A model generated the notes under the pieces. The model saw only the letters and a program-made list of their open reading frames with translations, was not told the origin of the DNA and searched no databases. Positions 50,950 through 59,868 of a stretch of DNA of 64,000 nt are shown here, piece after piece. Both the position numbers and the translations under genes were made by a program. The stretch's first letter is position 1. The number at the start of each line of letters is the position of its first letter. The DNA comes from Shewanella amazonensis SB2B (GTDB taxonomy: Bacteria > Pseudomonadota > Gammaproteobacteria > Enterobacterales > Shewanellaceae), in assembly GCF_000015245.1 (NCBI RefSeq), contig NC_008700.1:1184001-1248000 (forward strand), written 5' to 3'.

Positions 50950-51008
50950 CATTTTCCGGTGTTCATTTTTCAATGGGTCGGCGGGCCGACATCAAGGCCG
51001 ACGCCGGA

Positions 51009-51974
51009 ATGACAGTGAAAGAATTCCAACTTATCGATCAGTATTTCTGTGGCCGTGGCCCGGTGCGTCGGGATGTTAAACACGGTATTGGCGACGACTG
51101 TGCCCTGGTTCAACCGGCTGAGCACAAGCAGATTGCCATCTCCTGTGACACCCTGATAGAAGGGGTGCATTTCTTCAACGATATGCCTGCCTGGGCACTG
51201 GGTTACAAGGCGCTTGCCGTCAACCTGTCAGACTTGGCCGCCATGGGCGCCGAGCCAGCCTGGTTTACTCTTGGCCTTAGTTTACCATCGGTGGATGAAA
51301 GCTGGCTCGCTGCCTTTAGCGAAGGCCTGTTTGAGGCCGCCGAATATTATGGTATCGCGCTGATTGGCGGCGATACCACCCAAAGCCCTGTGAAGGTCAT
51401 AGCCGTTACCATCAATGGTCAGGTGCCCGAAGGCAAGGCGCTCACACGCTACGGTGCCCGTAGCGGCGACTGGATTTACGTTACTGGCTCGTTGGGAGAC
51501 TCTGCGTTGGGGCTGGATATCCTCAGAGGACGTCAGCAAAGTCGCCCGGAGCACAGTGAGTACCTGATTGAGCGTCATTACCGACCTACACCAAGGGTAC
51601 TTGCTGGCCAATCTTTGCGAGGTCTGGCATCCAGTGCCATCGACCTGTCCGATGGTTTGATGTCTGATCTTGGCCATGTGCTGAAGGCGTCCAATGTGGG
51701 TGCCTACATTGACGTGGAAAAGTTACCCCTGTCACAGGCGATGAAGGACTCGGTGCCGCTTGAGCAGGCGCTTGGGTATGCGCTCACCGGTGGAGAGGAC
51801 TACGAGCTGCTCTTTACCGTGCCAGAGGCGCAACGTGGTGCGCTGGAAATTGCGCTGGCCAATGCCGGGGTGAAGTTTTTCCGCATCGGGCAAATCACGG
51901 CGGGCAGCACCCTCAAGCTGACCCATAACGGTGAGCCTTTCACACCGATGAACAAAGGTTTTGAGCATTTCTGA
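51009..51974 (+). CDS. thiL: thiamine-monophosphate kinase
   Basis: ThiL phosphorylates thiamine monophosphate to the active cofactor thiamine diphosphate. The 321-residue enzyme has the PurM-like AIRS fold motifs GIGDDCALV, YKALAVNLSDLAAMGA and IGGDTTQSP, and closely follows the E. coli sequence. The ATG at 51009 (MTVKEFQLIDQYF) aligns with the E. coli start; an ATG 12 codons earlier gives an unlikely polar leader. The ribosome site is weak. Its TGA overlaps the pgpA ATG by one base. Confidence 0.96.
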   Translation: MTVKEFQLIDQYFCGRGPVRRDVKHGIGDDCALVQPAEHKQIAISCDTLIEGVHFFNDMPAWALGYKALAVNLSDLAAMGAEPAWFTLGLSLPSVDESWLAAFSEGLFEAAEYYGIALIGGDTTQSPVKVIAVTINGQVPEGKALTRYGARSGDWIYVTGSLGDSALGLDILRGRQQSRPEHSEYLIERHYRPTPRVLAGQSLRGLASSAIDLSDGLMSDLGHVLKASNVGAYIDVEKLPLSQAMKDSVPLEQALGYALTGGEDYELLFTVPEAQRGALEIALANAGVKFFRIGQITAGSTLKLTHNGEPFTPMNKGFEHF

Positions 51975-52471
51975 TGGGTTGGCGCAGTCAAGATGAGGCG
52001 CTGTCGCGTCTGTCGTTAAAAAATCCCTGGCATTTTCTTGCCCTTGGCTTTGGCAGTGGTTTGGCCAAAAAGGCCCCCGGCACCTTCGGCACTCTGGCCG
52101 CCATCCCCTTGTACCTGCTGTTGAGCCCGTTGCCACTGGCTTGGTACTTAGTTGCCACCCTCATCGCGGTGATAGCCGGTGTGTACATCTGCGACAGGGC
52201 CTCCAAAGACATGGGCGTCCATGACCATGGCGCCATTGTATGGGATGAAGTGGCGGGGCTCCTTATTACCCTGATTGCGGCACCCGCTGGCATCGTCTGG
52301 CTGGTGGCTGGTTTCATCTTGTTTCGAATCTTCGATATTCTGAAACCCTGGCCTATCCGCGTGCTGGATGCCAGGGTGCACGGTGGCTTGGGTATCATGG
52401 CTGACGACGTGCTCGCCGGTGTGTTTGCCTTCGGCTGCCTGCAGGGGCTCGCCTATTTGTTTGCAGGTTAA
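51974..52471 (+). CDS. pgpA: phosphatidylglycerophosphatase A
   Basis: An inner-membrane phosphatase that makes phosphatidylglycerol from its phosphate. The 165-residue protein has hydrophobic helices and the family motifs GSGLAKKAPGTFGTLAA, VWDEVAG and MADDVLAG, which carry the acidic metal-binding residues. It is translationally coupled to thiL through TGATG, the usual order in gammaproteobacteria. No terminator was recognised after it. Confidence 0.96.
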   Translation: MGWRSQDEALSRLSLKNPWHFLALGFGSGLAKKAPGTFGTLAAIPLYLLLSPLPLAWYLVATLIAVIAGVYICDRASKDMGVHDHGAIVWDEVAGLLITLIAAPAGIVWLVAGFILFRIFDILKPWPIRVLDARVHGGLGIMADDVLAGVFAFGCLQGLAYLFAG

Positions 52472-52631
52472 GTACTGTGACTCTGCGGGCCTGCGCCTTC
52501 CTCTCTTTTTGATGCCATCGGGGCTATGCTTAAATGGCACTGGTTTATAAAGACAGTGGACAAACAGGCTCAGGCACTTCTAAAGGACTGACATTGTAAG
52601 CACTCCAGAGACTGAGCCTTGGGAGTCGCTT

Positions 52632-54221
52632 ATGTTCAATAGGTTGTTCAATAGATTGTTCAGCCCCGAGGTTGTCAGGTTACTGGCCTCGATTAACCGG
52701 CTTTTCGCTTCTAAACCGGGGCTGTTTGCATTACTGCTCCCCCTGCTGCTCGGCAGTTTGAATTCTGGCGTGGTGGCGAGCCCTCACGCTGCTTTTTCCT
52801 CCGGATTTATCTTAAGCAACGCCAACATCGCAAATACCACGCCTGTATCTGACCGCGACATTGGCTCAAACCATTCCGCCGACTTAGCCGCTGCAGTTAC
52901 GTCACACCAAAACACGGGTGCCCGGGGCCTCGAAGGGACTGTGGCTCCCATATGGCTGCTGGAGGTAAAAGGCGCTATAGGGCCTGGGGTAGCTGACTAT
53001 CTTGTTCGTACCCTGAACAAGGCACAAAAGCAGGTCGTACCGCCCCAACTACTCTTGCTCACCCTGGATACCCCCGGAGGTCTGGTGGCAAGCCTGAGGG
53101 ACATCAATCAAGCCATACTCACTTCAGAAATACCGGTAGCCTGCCTGGTGTATCCGGCCGGTGCCCGCGCCGCCAGTGCCGGCACCTATATGCTTTACGC
53201 TTGCCATCTGGCAGCGATGGCGCCGGCCACCAGTTTAGGGGCCGCGACGCCGGTACAACTCGGGCCACCTGCGGGAGGCGAGCCGAAGGATAAGGAAGCC
53301 GAGCAGCAAGGGGCTTCGGATATGGAGCGTAAAATCCTCAATGATGCCGTTGCCTATATCAGGACCCTCGCACAGTTAAGAGGGCGAAACGCTGAATGGG
53401 GCGAACAGGCGGTGCGCGAGGCTGCCACTGCGACTGCTTCTGAGGCGCTGGCGCTGGGGGCGATAGATTTAATTGCCAAAGATCCTTACGCCTTGCTTGA
53501 GGCCATTGATGGTCGACAGTTTGTGATTAATGACACAGTCCGCGTCCTGCATACCCACAAGGCATTGCTCCTTGACGCCAAACCAGACTGGCGAACGACT
53601 TTTCTGAGTACCATCACCAATCCAAATGTGGCTTATGTGCTGATGATGCTGGGTATCTATGGACTGCTGCTGGAATTTTACAGTCCGGGCATGGGGATCT
53701 CCGGTGTGGTGGGCGCCATCTGTTTGCTGGTGGCCATGTTTGCCCTGCAAATGCTGCCAATCAATTACGCTGGCGCGGCGCTGCTGATATTGGGGATAGG
53801 GTTGCTGGTGGCCGAATCTTTGGTTCCCAGTTTCGGCATTCTGGGGTTTGGTGGTGTAGTCGCTTTCGTGCTCGGTTCAGTCTTTCTCATCGACAGTGAG
53901 TTGGATGCCTTTCGTATTGCCTGGCCTGTCATTCTGGCACTGGCCATGGTGAGTCTGCTGTTCTTTGCCGTGCTGGTTTCCCTGTTATTTAAGCAGCGCC
54001 ACAGGGCTGTGGTCAGTGGGCCTGAAGCAATGGTAGGTGCCAGGGCTCTGGTGCTGGATGGTTTTCCCGGTAAAGGGCAGGTGCTTTTTATGGGAGAGCG
54101 TTGGCAGGGCCACAGTGAGCAGGCGCTGCAGAGCGGAACCTGGGTCAGGGTAGAGTCTATCTCCGGGCTCTTGCTGGAGCTTGGTCCGCTGGATGAATCA
54201 AAGGAGAAACAAGATGAATGA
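52632..54221 (+). CDS. NfeD family membrane serine protease (STOPP type)
   Basis: A 529-residue long-form NfeD. A signal-like helix (about 32-50) and a Ser/Asn-rich stretch lead to a ClpP-like protease domain (about 105-320). The expected nucleophile is the serine in GARAASAGTYML, and the catalytic lysine is probably the one in MERKILNDAVAYI. Four or five membrane helices (about 335-455) and a C-terminal OB-fold NfeDC domain follow. These proteases cut the hydrophobic tail of partner slipin, encoded immediately downstream with an 8-base overlap. GGGAG precedes the ATG. Confidence 0.88.
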   Translation: MFNRLFNRLFSPEVVRLLASINRLFASKPGLFALLLPLLLGSLNSGVVASPHAAFSSGFILSNANIANTTPVSDRDIGSNHSADLAAAVTSHQNTGARGLEGTVAPIWLLEVKGAIGPGVADYLVRTLNKAQKQVVPPQLLLLTLDTPGGLVASLRDINQAILTSEIPVACLVYPAGARAASAGTYMLYACHLAAMAPATSLGAATPVQLGPPAGGEPKDKEAEQQGASDMERKILNDAVAYIRTLAQLRGRNAEWGEQAVREAATATASEALALGAIDLIAKDPYALLEAIDGRQFVINDTVRVLHTHKALLLDAKPDWRTTFLSTITNPNVAYVLMMLGIYGLLLEFYSPGMGISGVVGAICLLVAMFALQMLPINYAGAALLILGIGLLVAESLVPSFGILGFGGVVAFVLGSVFLIDSELDAFRIAWPVILALAMVSLLFFAVLVSLLFKQRHRAVVSGPEAMVGARALVLDGFPGKGQVLFMGERWQGHSEQALQSGTWVRVESISGLLLELGPLDESKEKQDE

Positions 54222-54996
54222 GGTTATCTCAAGTCTGCAGGTGTCTTTCAGCCTTGTGGTGTTGCTGTTACTGCTGCTAATTATTTCGATGTTTCGCATC
54301 CTGCGTGAATATGAGCGGGCGGTGGTCTTTATGCTGGGGCGTTTTTACCGTGTCAAAGGACCCGGGCTTATCATAGTTATCCCTGTGATCCAGCAAATGG
54401 TGCGGGTTGACTTACGCACAGTAGTGATGGATGTGCCATCTCAGGATGTGATCAGCCGCGACAATGTGTCTGTGAGGGTTAATGCGGTGCTCTATTTTCG
54501 GGTTGTCGATCCCCAGAAGGCCATTATCAACGTGGAAGACTTCTTGAGCGCGACCAGTCAGCTCGCCCAGACCACGTTGAGATCGGTATTGGGGCAACAT
54601 GAGTTGGATGAAATGCTGGCCAATCGCGACATGTTGAATGCCGATATCCAGCGGATATTGGACTCACATACGGATGTTTGGGGGATTAAGGTCGCCAATG
54701 TGGAAATCAAACATGTCGACCTCAACGAGACCATGATCAGAGCCATTGCCCGCCAGGCCGAAGCTGAGCGGGAACGGCGAGCCAAGGTGATCCATGCCCT
54801 GGGTGAGCTTGAAGCATCGGAGCAATTGGTCGCCGCTGCGGCCAGGCTATCACAGGAGCCAAACGCCTTATTGCTGCGTTATCTGCAAACCCTGACCGAA
54901 GTGGCCGGTGAAAATAACTCCACCATACTCTTCCCCCTGCCGATTGAACTGCTCAATCATCTCAGTGGTTTAACATCGTCAAAGACACAGCAATAA
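54214..54996 (+). CDS. slipin, SPFH/band-7 membrane protein
   Basis: A 260-residue stomatin-like protein with one N-terminal membrane helix (about 8-28), an SPFH domain (EYERAVVFMLGRFYRVKGPG onward), a helical region rich in Ala/Glu (RQAEAERERRAKVIHA) and a hydrophobic C-terminus. Slipins form membrane microdomain scaffolds and pair with NfeD protease. AAGGAG lies seven bases before the ATG at 54214, within the end of the nfeD gene. Confidence 0.93.
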   Translation: MNEVISSLQVSFSLVVLLLLLLIISMFRILREYERAVVFMLGRFYRVKGPGLIIVIPVIQQMVRVDLRTVVMDVPSQDVISRDNVSVRVNAVLYFRVVDPQKAIINVEDFLSATSQLAQTTLRSVLGQHELDEMLANRDMLNADIQRILDSHTDVWGIKVANVEIKHVDLNETMIRAIARQAEAERERRAKVIHALGELEASEQLVAAAARLSQEPNALLLRYLQTLTEVAGENNSTILFPLPIELLNHLSGLTSSKTQQ

Positions 54997-54997
54997 G

Positions 54998-56815
54998 CTA
55001 CTGAGCGTCTGTCGGTGGTAGATTACCGCAGAGTTTATTCCAGGAGATAAGGGCCTCAGGGTTGCCGTTTTTGGCGCTGATATAGGTATTCAATTTGATG
55101 GCTATGGGGCTTTGCTGCTCTGGTTCAGTGGAGGTGGGTACTTCTATCAGATGTAATCCACCCTGAACGCCCATTGCCAGCGCCTCATAGAGGCGGTCCA
55201 CGGACTGACACAGATGATATTTGCCACCGTAAGCGGCAATCAGTTTTGAGACATCAAACCTTAAGTCGTTGCAGGCGTATATGGGAGCATCACCGCATTT
55301 CCCGAGGTGAAAGAGGTTGTTGCGCATGTACAAAATGATGAGGTTTGCATTCTGCTTTTGCAGATTAATCAACTCATTACATTGAAAATTAAAACCGCCA
55401 TCGCCGGTGATCAAGAGTATCGGCTGTGGGCTTCCCTTGGCATTGAGTTCATCGGCAATGGCCCGGGCATAGGGCAGACTGGTACCCATGGCCGCATACC
55501 AGGGGTTGGCAAGAAAACTGCGGCCTACATCTGAGCTTCGGGCGTCCAGAGCAAAGGCGGCGAAGAGAGCGTTACCCACCTCAGGTACCAAAATAAAGTC
55601 CTTCCCGGCTGCACGCTGAAATTGGTTGATGGTCTGTGCAAGGTTGGCATATCCCAGGGACGACGAGGTATCCGGTGTTATTGCCTCGTGCAGGTCTTTA
55701 TTCTGATTGACCAAAGCCAGGTTGCGTACCGGCAGGTTAGCCCTCTCCAGCGCATCCACCACGGCCTGTAAATCCAACTCCCAACGGGCGGTGCCTTTGA
55801 GCAGGGTCTTATTTGGATGTGTGTCGATGGCGTGAGTGCCGCTGGCGAAGGCATTGTTGGTGTCTGAGTCATAGATGGCAGTACCAAACTCAAGCACATA
55901 ATCCGCGTTTTCTTCGATATACGCCTGACCACGGCATTGGCTGAATACCCCATTATATGCCCCAAGACACAAGGGATGAGATTCATCGACCATGCCCTTG
56001 GCAAACCAACTGGTGGCGTAGGGCAGTCCCAGGCGCTGGCAAAAATGCACAATACGCTCAAGCAAAGCGCTGTTCATTCGCAGACGTTCCCCCAGATATA
56101 CCAGGGGATGTTTGGCTTTCACCAGACGGCTGCAGATATCGTCGGCGATGAGTCCTGCGCCAGCAAGATTCAGCCGGGTCATGGCATTTAACTCATCGAT
56201 ATTCAGGGGAAGTCGCAGGCTCTGCGTCGGCTGCATGACCAGATCCCGTGGCACTTCGATATACACGGGCTGGCGGGATTGCACCGCCTCACACACAAGT
56301 TCAAAAAAGCGCGCGGCAGCAACGTTGGGTTGTCCCTGATGCCGCTGTCCCTGCAGCCGCTCGGCTCGAATTCCCAATGCTTTAAAGGCATTGAGCGCCG
56401 CATTGAGGTCGGTATGCCAGCCTGAACCCGGGTGCACCATATGGTGCAGGGCATGGCCCTGTATTTCATTTTCACCGGGGGCGCCGGACATGAAAATCAC
56501 CGGCAGGCCTTCGGTTCGGGCAAGGGCCGCGGCACTGACACAGGGCAGGCTTCCCACCGTGTAGGTTGTCAGACAGGCCCCCAGACCGGTCAGCTCAGCC
56601 TGTGCACAAGCGCTGAATCCGGCGTGCATTTCGTTACTGGAGGGAAGTACCTGCAGCGGACCGTCCAGGGCATTGATAAGGTTTGCCACAAAATCGCCGC
56701 CGACTCCATAGACGCGCTTCAAACCAAAAAAGCACAGGATGTCGCAAAGGCTTTGTCCCAGGTTGGGAAGTTGTTCACTGTATGCCTGGCCCAGATTTTG
56801 AGAAATAGAAGTCAT
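54998..56815 (-). CDS. thiamine-diphosphate enzyme resembling pyruvate/indolepyruvate decarboxylases
   Basis: A 605-residue ThDP enzyme with the three-domain order Pyr-middle-PP. Glu62 in SNEMHAGFSA fits the cofactor-activating glutamate, and His124-His125 in HALHHMVHPG match the HH pair of pyruvate and indolepyruvate decarboxylases. The ThDP motif runs from GDGGFNFQ to MRNN about 30 residues later. After NN the usual GYTxE segment is replaced by LFHLGKCG, so the active site differs from typical 2-oxoacid decarboxylases. No partner gene points to a pathway. It converges on the slipin gene. Substrate unknown; acetolactate synthase is less likely because of the HH pair. Confidence 0.78.
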   Translation of the reverse strand: MTSISQNLGQAYSEQLPNLGQSLCDILCFFGLKRVYGVGGDFVANLINALDGPLQVLPSSNEMHAGFSACAQAELTGLGACLTTYTVGSLPCVSAAALARTEGLPVIFMSGAPGENEIQGHALHHMVHPGSGWHTDLNAALNAFKALGIRAERLQGQRHQGQPNVAAARFFELVCEAVQSRQPVYIEVPRDLVMQPTQSLRLPLNIDELNAMTRLNLAGAGLIADDICSRLVKAKHPLVYLGERLRMNSALLERIVHFCQRLGLPYATSWFAKGMVDESHPLCLGAYNGVFSQCRGQAYIEENADYVLEFGTAIYDSDTNNAFASGTHAIDTHPNKTLLKGTARWELDLQAVVDALERANLPVRNLALVNQNKDLHEAITPDTSSSLGYANLAQTINQFQRAAGKDFILVPEVGNALFAAFALDARSSDVGRSFLANPWYAAMGTSLPYARAIADELNAKGSPQPILLITGDGGFNFQCNELINLQKQNANLIILYMRNNLFHLGKCGDAPIYACNDLRFDVSKLIAAYGGKYHLCQSVDRLYEALAMGVQGGLHLIEVPTSTEPEQQSPIAIKLNTYISAKNGNPEALISWNKLCGNLPPTDAQ

Positions 56816-56919
56816 AAGTTATCCGCCGCAGAGGGGCAAAGGCGATTGCCCAACAAATGCTCGCAGCTTATGACTGAGACGGCTTAGGGATGTTGATGTG
56901 GATCATTTGCAGTGCATCT

Positions 56920-56946
56920 GCCCGGATAACGCGCTGTCATCCGGGC
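56920..56946. repeat. REP-like hairpin between the ThDP enzyme gene and recN
   Basis: GCCCGGAT and ATCCGGGC arms (8 bases, perfect) surround an 11-base loop. On the minus strand the element has the GCC-GGATG...TTATC-CGGGC form seen in enterobacterial REP sequences. No T tract follows, so it is not a standard terminator. A single copy is in the window. Confidence 0.45.
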
Positions 56947-57012
56947 GTGACACTATGGTGAGATTAAGGTCTATCCAATTGATTAATTGAATATTTTGTT
57001 GGAAAGCCTGGC

Positions 57013-58677
57013 TTACGTTCCTTGCAGCAGCTCGCGGGCATTGGCGAGAGTATTTTCGGTAATGGTATCGCCGCCCAGCAAGCGAGCCAGTTCCTGTATC
57101 CGGGCGTCTTTGTCCAGTGGCTTCATCGAGGTTTCTGTTTGTCCACCCTTAGTGGATTTGTTCACAAACATATGTTGATGGCCATTACCGGCAACCTGGG
57201 GCAAGTGGGTGACACAAAACACCTGAGTTGCCTCACCGAGGGCACGGAGCATACGGCCAACCACGGCCGCAGTTGGGCCGGAAATCCCCACATCCACTTC
57301 GTCAAAAATCAGTGTGGGTGTCGAGACCTTTTTCGCGGTGATCACCTGAATACCCAGTCCAATGCGGCTCAGTTCACCGCCCGAGGCAACCTTGGCCAAT
57401 GGCGACAGGGGCTGGCCTGGGTTGGTGGTAACCAAAAACTCCACACTGTCACTGCCGTTTGCACTCATCACCTTGTCGTTGAAGTTCACCTCGATGGTGA
57501 ACTTACCTTTTGGCATGTTGAGCTCCTGAATGGAGGCGGTGACCTGCTTATCCAGTTCTTTGGCATAGCGAAGACGGCTTTGACTGAGCTTCTGCGCGTG
57601 ACTGAGATAAGCCTCCCTGCTGGTTTGCACCTGTTGCTTCAGTTCATCCAGCTGCGCCTCATCGGAATCCAATCCGGCCAGTTCCCTGGCAAGCTCCTGA
57701 TGATGCGCAGCCAGTTTATCGGCGGCAACATGGTGTTTTCGTGCCAGGGTCATGGCTTTGGAGAGTCGCTCTTCGAGATAGGCAAAATGTTCCGGGTCCA
57801 GCTCCAGATTGGACAGGTAACGGCCAAGTTCGCTGCTGCTTTCCTGCACCTGAATAAGGGCGTCATTGAGCATATTCCCAATGGGGGCCAGGGTAGGGTC
57901 AAGCGACTCCAGGGTTGCGGCCAGGGATAAGGCTCGGTTTAACAGCGACTCAATATTGCCTTCGTCGGATTCACTGAGCAGCGACAAGGTGTGCTGACAA
58001 TCTTCAATCAGTGCGGTGCCATTGGCGAGGCGTTTGTGTTCGGCCTCGATTTGTTCAAACTCTCCTTCCATCAGGGCGAATTCGTCCAATTCTTCAACCT
58101 GATACTGCAGCAGCTGTTTGCGGGCGATGCGTTCCTGCTGGCTTTGCTCAAGCTGCCTTAATTCGGCTTCGATCTGACGACAGCGCTGATAGGCGCTGGC
58201 GACCGACTCCTGCAGCATGCGGTGATTGGCATAGCTATCCAGCAGCGTCAGTTGGTGTTCGTTTTTTAAGAGAGCGTGGTGTGCATGCTGGCCGTGGATC
58301 CCCACCAGATATTGCCCGAGGGATTTGAGCTGAGAGAGGGGGACAGGATTGCCATTGATGTAGGCCCGTGAACGGCCATCGGAAGTGATGGTACGCCTGA
58401 GAATACATTCGTCGTCCAGCTCGAGATCGTTGTCCTCCAGCCAGCGCCGGGCCAGTGGCACATCATCCAGAGAGAAACGGGCGCTGACCTCGGTTTTGCT
58501 GGCTCCGGGGCGCACGGCACCGGCGTCGGCGCGGTTACCCAGGCACAGCCCCAGGGCATCGATGGCGATAGACTTACCGGCACCGGTTTCACCGGTAATA
58601 CTGGTCATACCCGGACGGAAGTCCAATTCCAGAAAGCGAACAATGGCAAAGTTATTGATGCTGAGCTGACAAAGCAT
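57013..58677 (-). CDS. recN: DNA repair protein RecN
   Basis: An SMC-like ATPase that acts early in double-strand break repair and is a major SOS-induced protein. The 554-residue protein has Walker A GETGAGKS (30-37), two coiled-coil arms around a short hinge (about 150-370), and the C-terminal signature SGGELSRIGLG followed by Walker B TLIFDEVDVGISG. AGGA lies eight bases before the ATG. Two LexA boxes stand upstream. Confidence 0.97.
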   Translation of the reverse strand: MLCQLSINNFAIVRFLELDFRPGMTSITGETGAGKSIAIDALGLCLGNRADAGAVRPGASKTEVSARFSLDDVPLARRWLEDNDLELDDECILRRTITSDGRSRAYINGNPVPLSQLKSLGQYLVGIHGQHAHHALLKNEHQLTLLDSYANHRMLQESVASAYQRCRQIEAELRQLEQSQQERIARKQLLQYQVEELDEFALMEGEFEQIEAEHKRLANGTALIEDCQHTLSLLSESDEGNIESLLNRALSLAATLESLDPTLAPIGNMLNDALIQVQESSSELGRYLSNLELDPEHFAYLEERLSKAMTLARKHHVAADKLAAHHQELARELAGLDSDEAQLDELKQQVQTSREAYLSHAQKLSQSRLRYAKELDKQVTASIQELNMPKGKFTIEVNFNDKVMSANGSDSVEFLVTTNPGQPLSPLAKVASGGELSRIGLGIQVITAKKVSTPTLIFDEVDVGISGPTAAVVGRMLRALGEATQVFCVTHLPQVAGNGHQHMFVNKSTKGGQTETSMKPLDKDARIQELARLLGGDTITENTLANARELLQGT

Positions 58678-58708
58678 GACGGCAATCCTGTGTGATTAGC
58701 AATCAAAG

Positions 58709-58750
58709 TACTGTATTGATACACAGTATATACTGATTTTTTGTACAGTA
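58709..58750 (-). promoter_or_regulatory. recN promoter with two LexA boxes
   Basis: 58709-58728 and 58731-58750 both fit the 20-base SOS box TACTG-N10-CAGTA, with perfect outer arms. They are separated by two bases. A -10-like TATACT on the minus strand (58730-58725) lies at the boundary of the two, so LexA would block it. Confidence 0.88.
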
Positions 58751-58786
58751 AATTATCCCAGAGGCCCGACGTGAAAAATTTTTTGG

Positions 58787-59734
58787 TTACTGGGTTATCA
58801 GGTTTAACCCCATCGTCAGCAGCGGCAGACTGAAAAGCGTCAGCAGCGTGCCTGCCACTATGCCCCGGGCGATTTGTTTTTCCAGGGTTTTATCCTGATA
58901 GGCCAGCAGATAAACGCTGGCGGCAGTGGGCATGGCGGAAAGCAGTACCCCCATCACGGTCAGCTGCGTGTCCACCCCAAACCAACTGAAGAGTAGCCAT
59001 ACCAGGAGCGGCTGCAAAGCCAGTTTCGCCAGATTCACGTGCCAGAAGGGCACGCCCACTCGACTGTGTTCAGGCTCTCGCATGGAACGGGCCAGCGCTA
59101 TGCCGATGGCAAAAAGCGCGCAGGGGCTGGAACTTTTACCTATCCATGTCACCAGGGGTTCCAGTATCGGGGGCAGTGAAAACTGCATCGCCGACGCCAG
59201 TACCCCGAGAGCGCAGCCGATGACCACAGGGTTCCTGCTCACAACCCGCAGCGCCAGGCTTAATCGAGCAATGCCAGTCAGTGGTTGGCTGGCAAGTCTT
59301 AATTGCACCACGGTAACGGCAAACATCAAGACGGATAAAAGGCTTGCCAGCGCGGCAGCCATCAGCGCCTGCGGATTATCCGGAAACAGCATCGCCAGCA
59401 CGGGAATACCGATAAAGGCTGTGTTGCCGAAGGTGGCCGAGAGGGCACGCAGACTCGCCGGACGGGGTTGTCCCTGTTCATGCTTCAGTGACCATAGCTG
59501 CACCAATACATAGGTCACCACCATGGCAAGCAGATAACCCAGCACAAATCCGGGGTTGAGAATTTGTTCAATGGGCGTTTTGGCCAAGCTCACATACAGG
59601 ATGGCCGGAAATGCAAGGTAGTACACGTATTGGTTGAGAAAGCGTTCTAACCAGCCCGGAAGGAGTCTGGAGCTGGCAGCGCCCGCAATCATCACGGCAA
59701 CAACAGCGAGCAGCGGAATGAGGAGGTTGAACAT
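58787..59734 (-). CDS. AEC family transporter (auxin efflux carrier type)
   Basis: A 315-residue inner-membrane protein with about ten helices in two five-helix halves, and family segments such as YYLAFPAILYVSLA near the N-terminus and AFIGIPVLAMLFPDNP in the middle. AEC proteins export or exchange organic acids and other small metabolites; the substrate is unknown. The divergent LysR regulator 134 bases away is probably its controller. Confidence 0.9.
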   Translation of the reverse strand: MFNLLIPLLAVVAVMIAGAASSRLLPGWLERFLNQYVYYLAFPAILYVSLAKTPIEQILNPGFVLGYLLAMVVTYVLVQLWSLKHEQGQPRPASLRALSATFGNTAFIGIPVLAMLFPDNPQALMAAALASLLSVLMFAVTVVQLRLASQPLTGIARLSLALRVVSRNPVVIGCALGVLASAMQFSLPPILEPLVTWIGKSSSPCALFAIGIALARSMREPEHSRVGVPFWHVNLAKLALQPLLVWLLFSWFGVDTQLTVMGVLLSAMPTAASVYLLAYQDKTLEKQIARGIVAGTLLTLFSLPLLTMGLNLITQ

Positions 59735-59868
59735 CTCAGCTGGGGCCTCGGCAGATCACAATTTCCCCCTTTGCAGTGGGGCTCGGCAGGCAAATTAGCA
59801 TATCATGATGCGAGCTGACCATTGGTCCTTGGTCGCAGGCATATCCATGATTAACGGCGGGAAACGGC

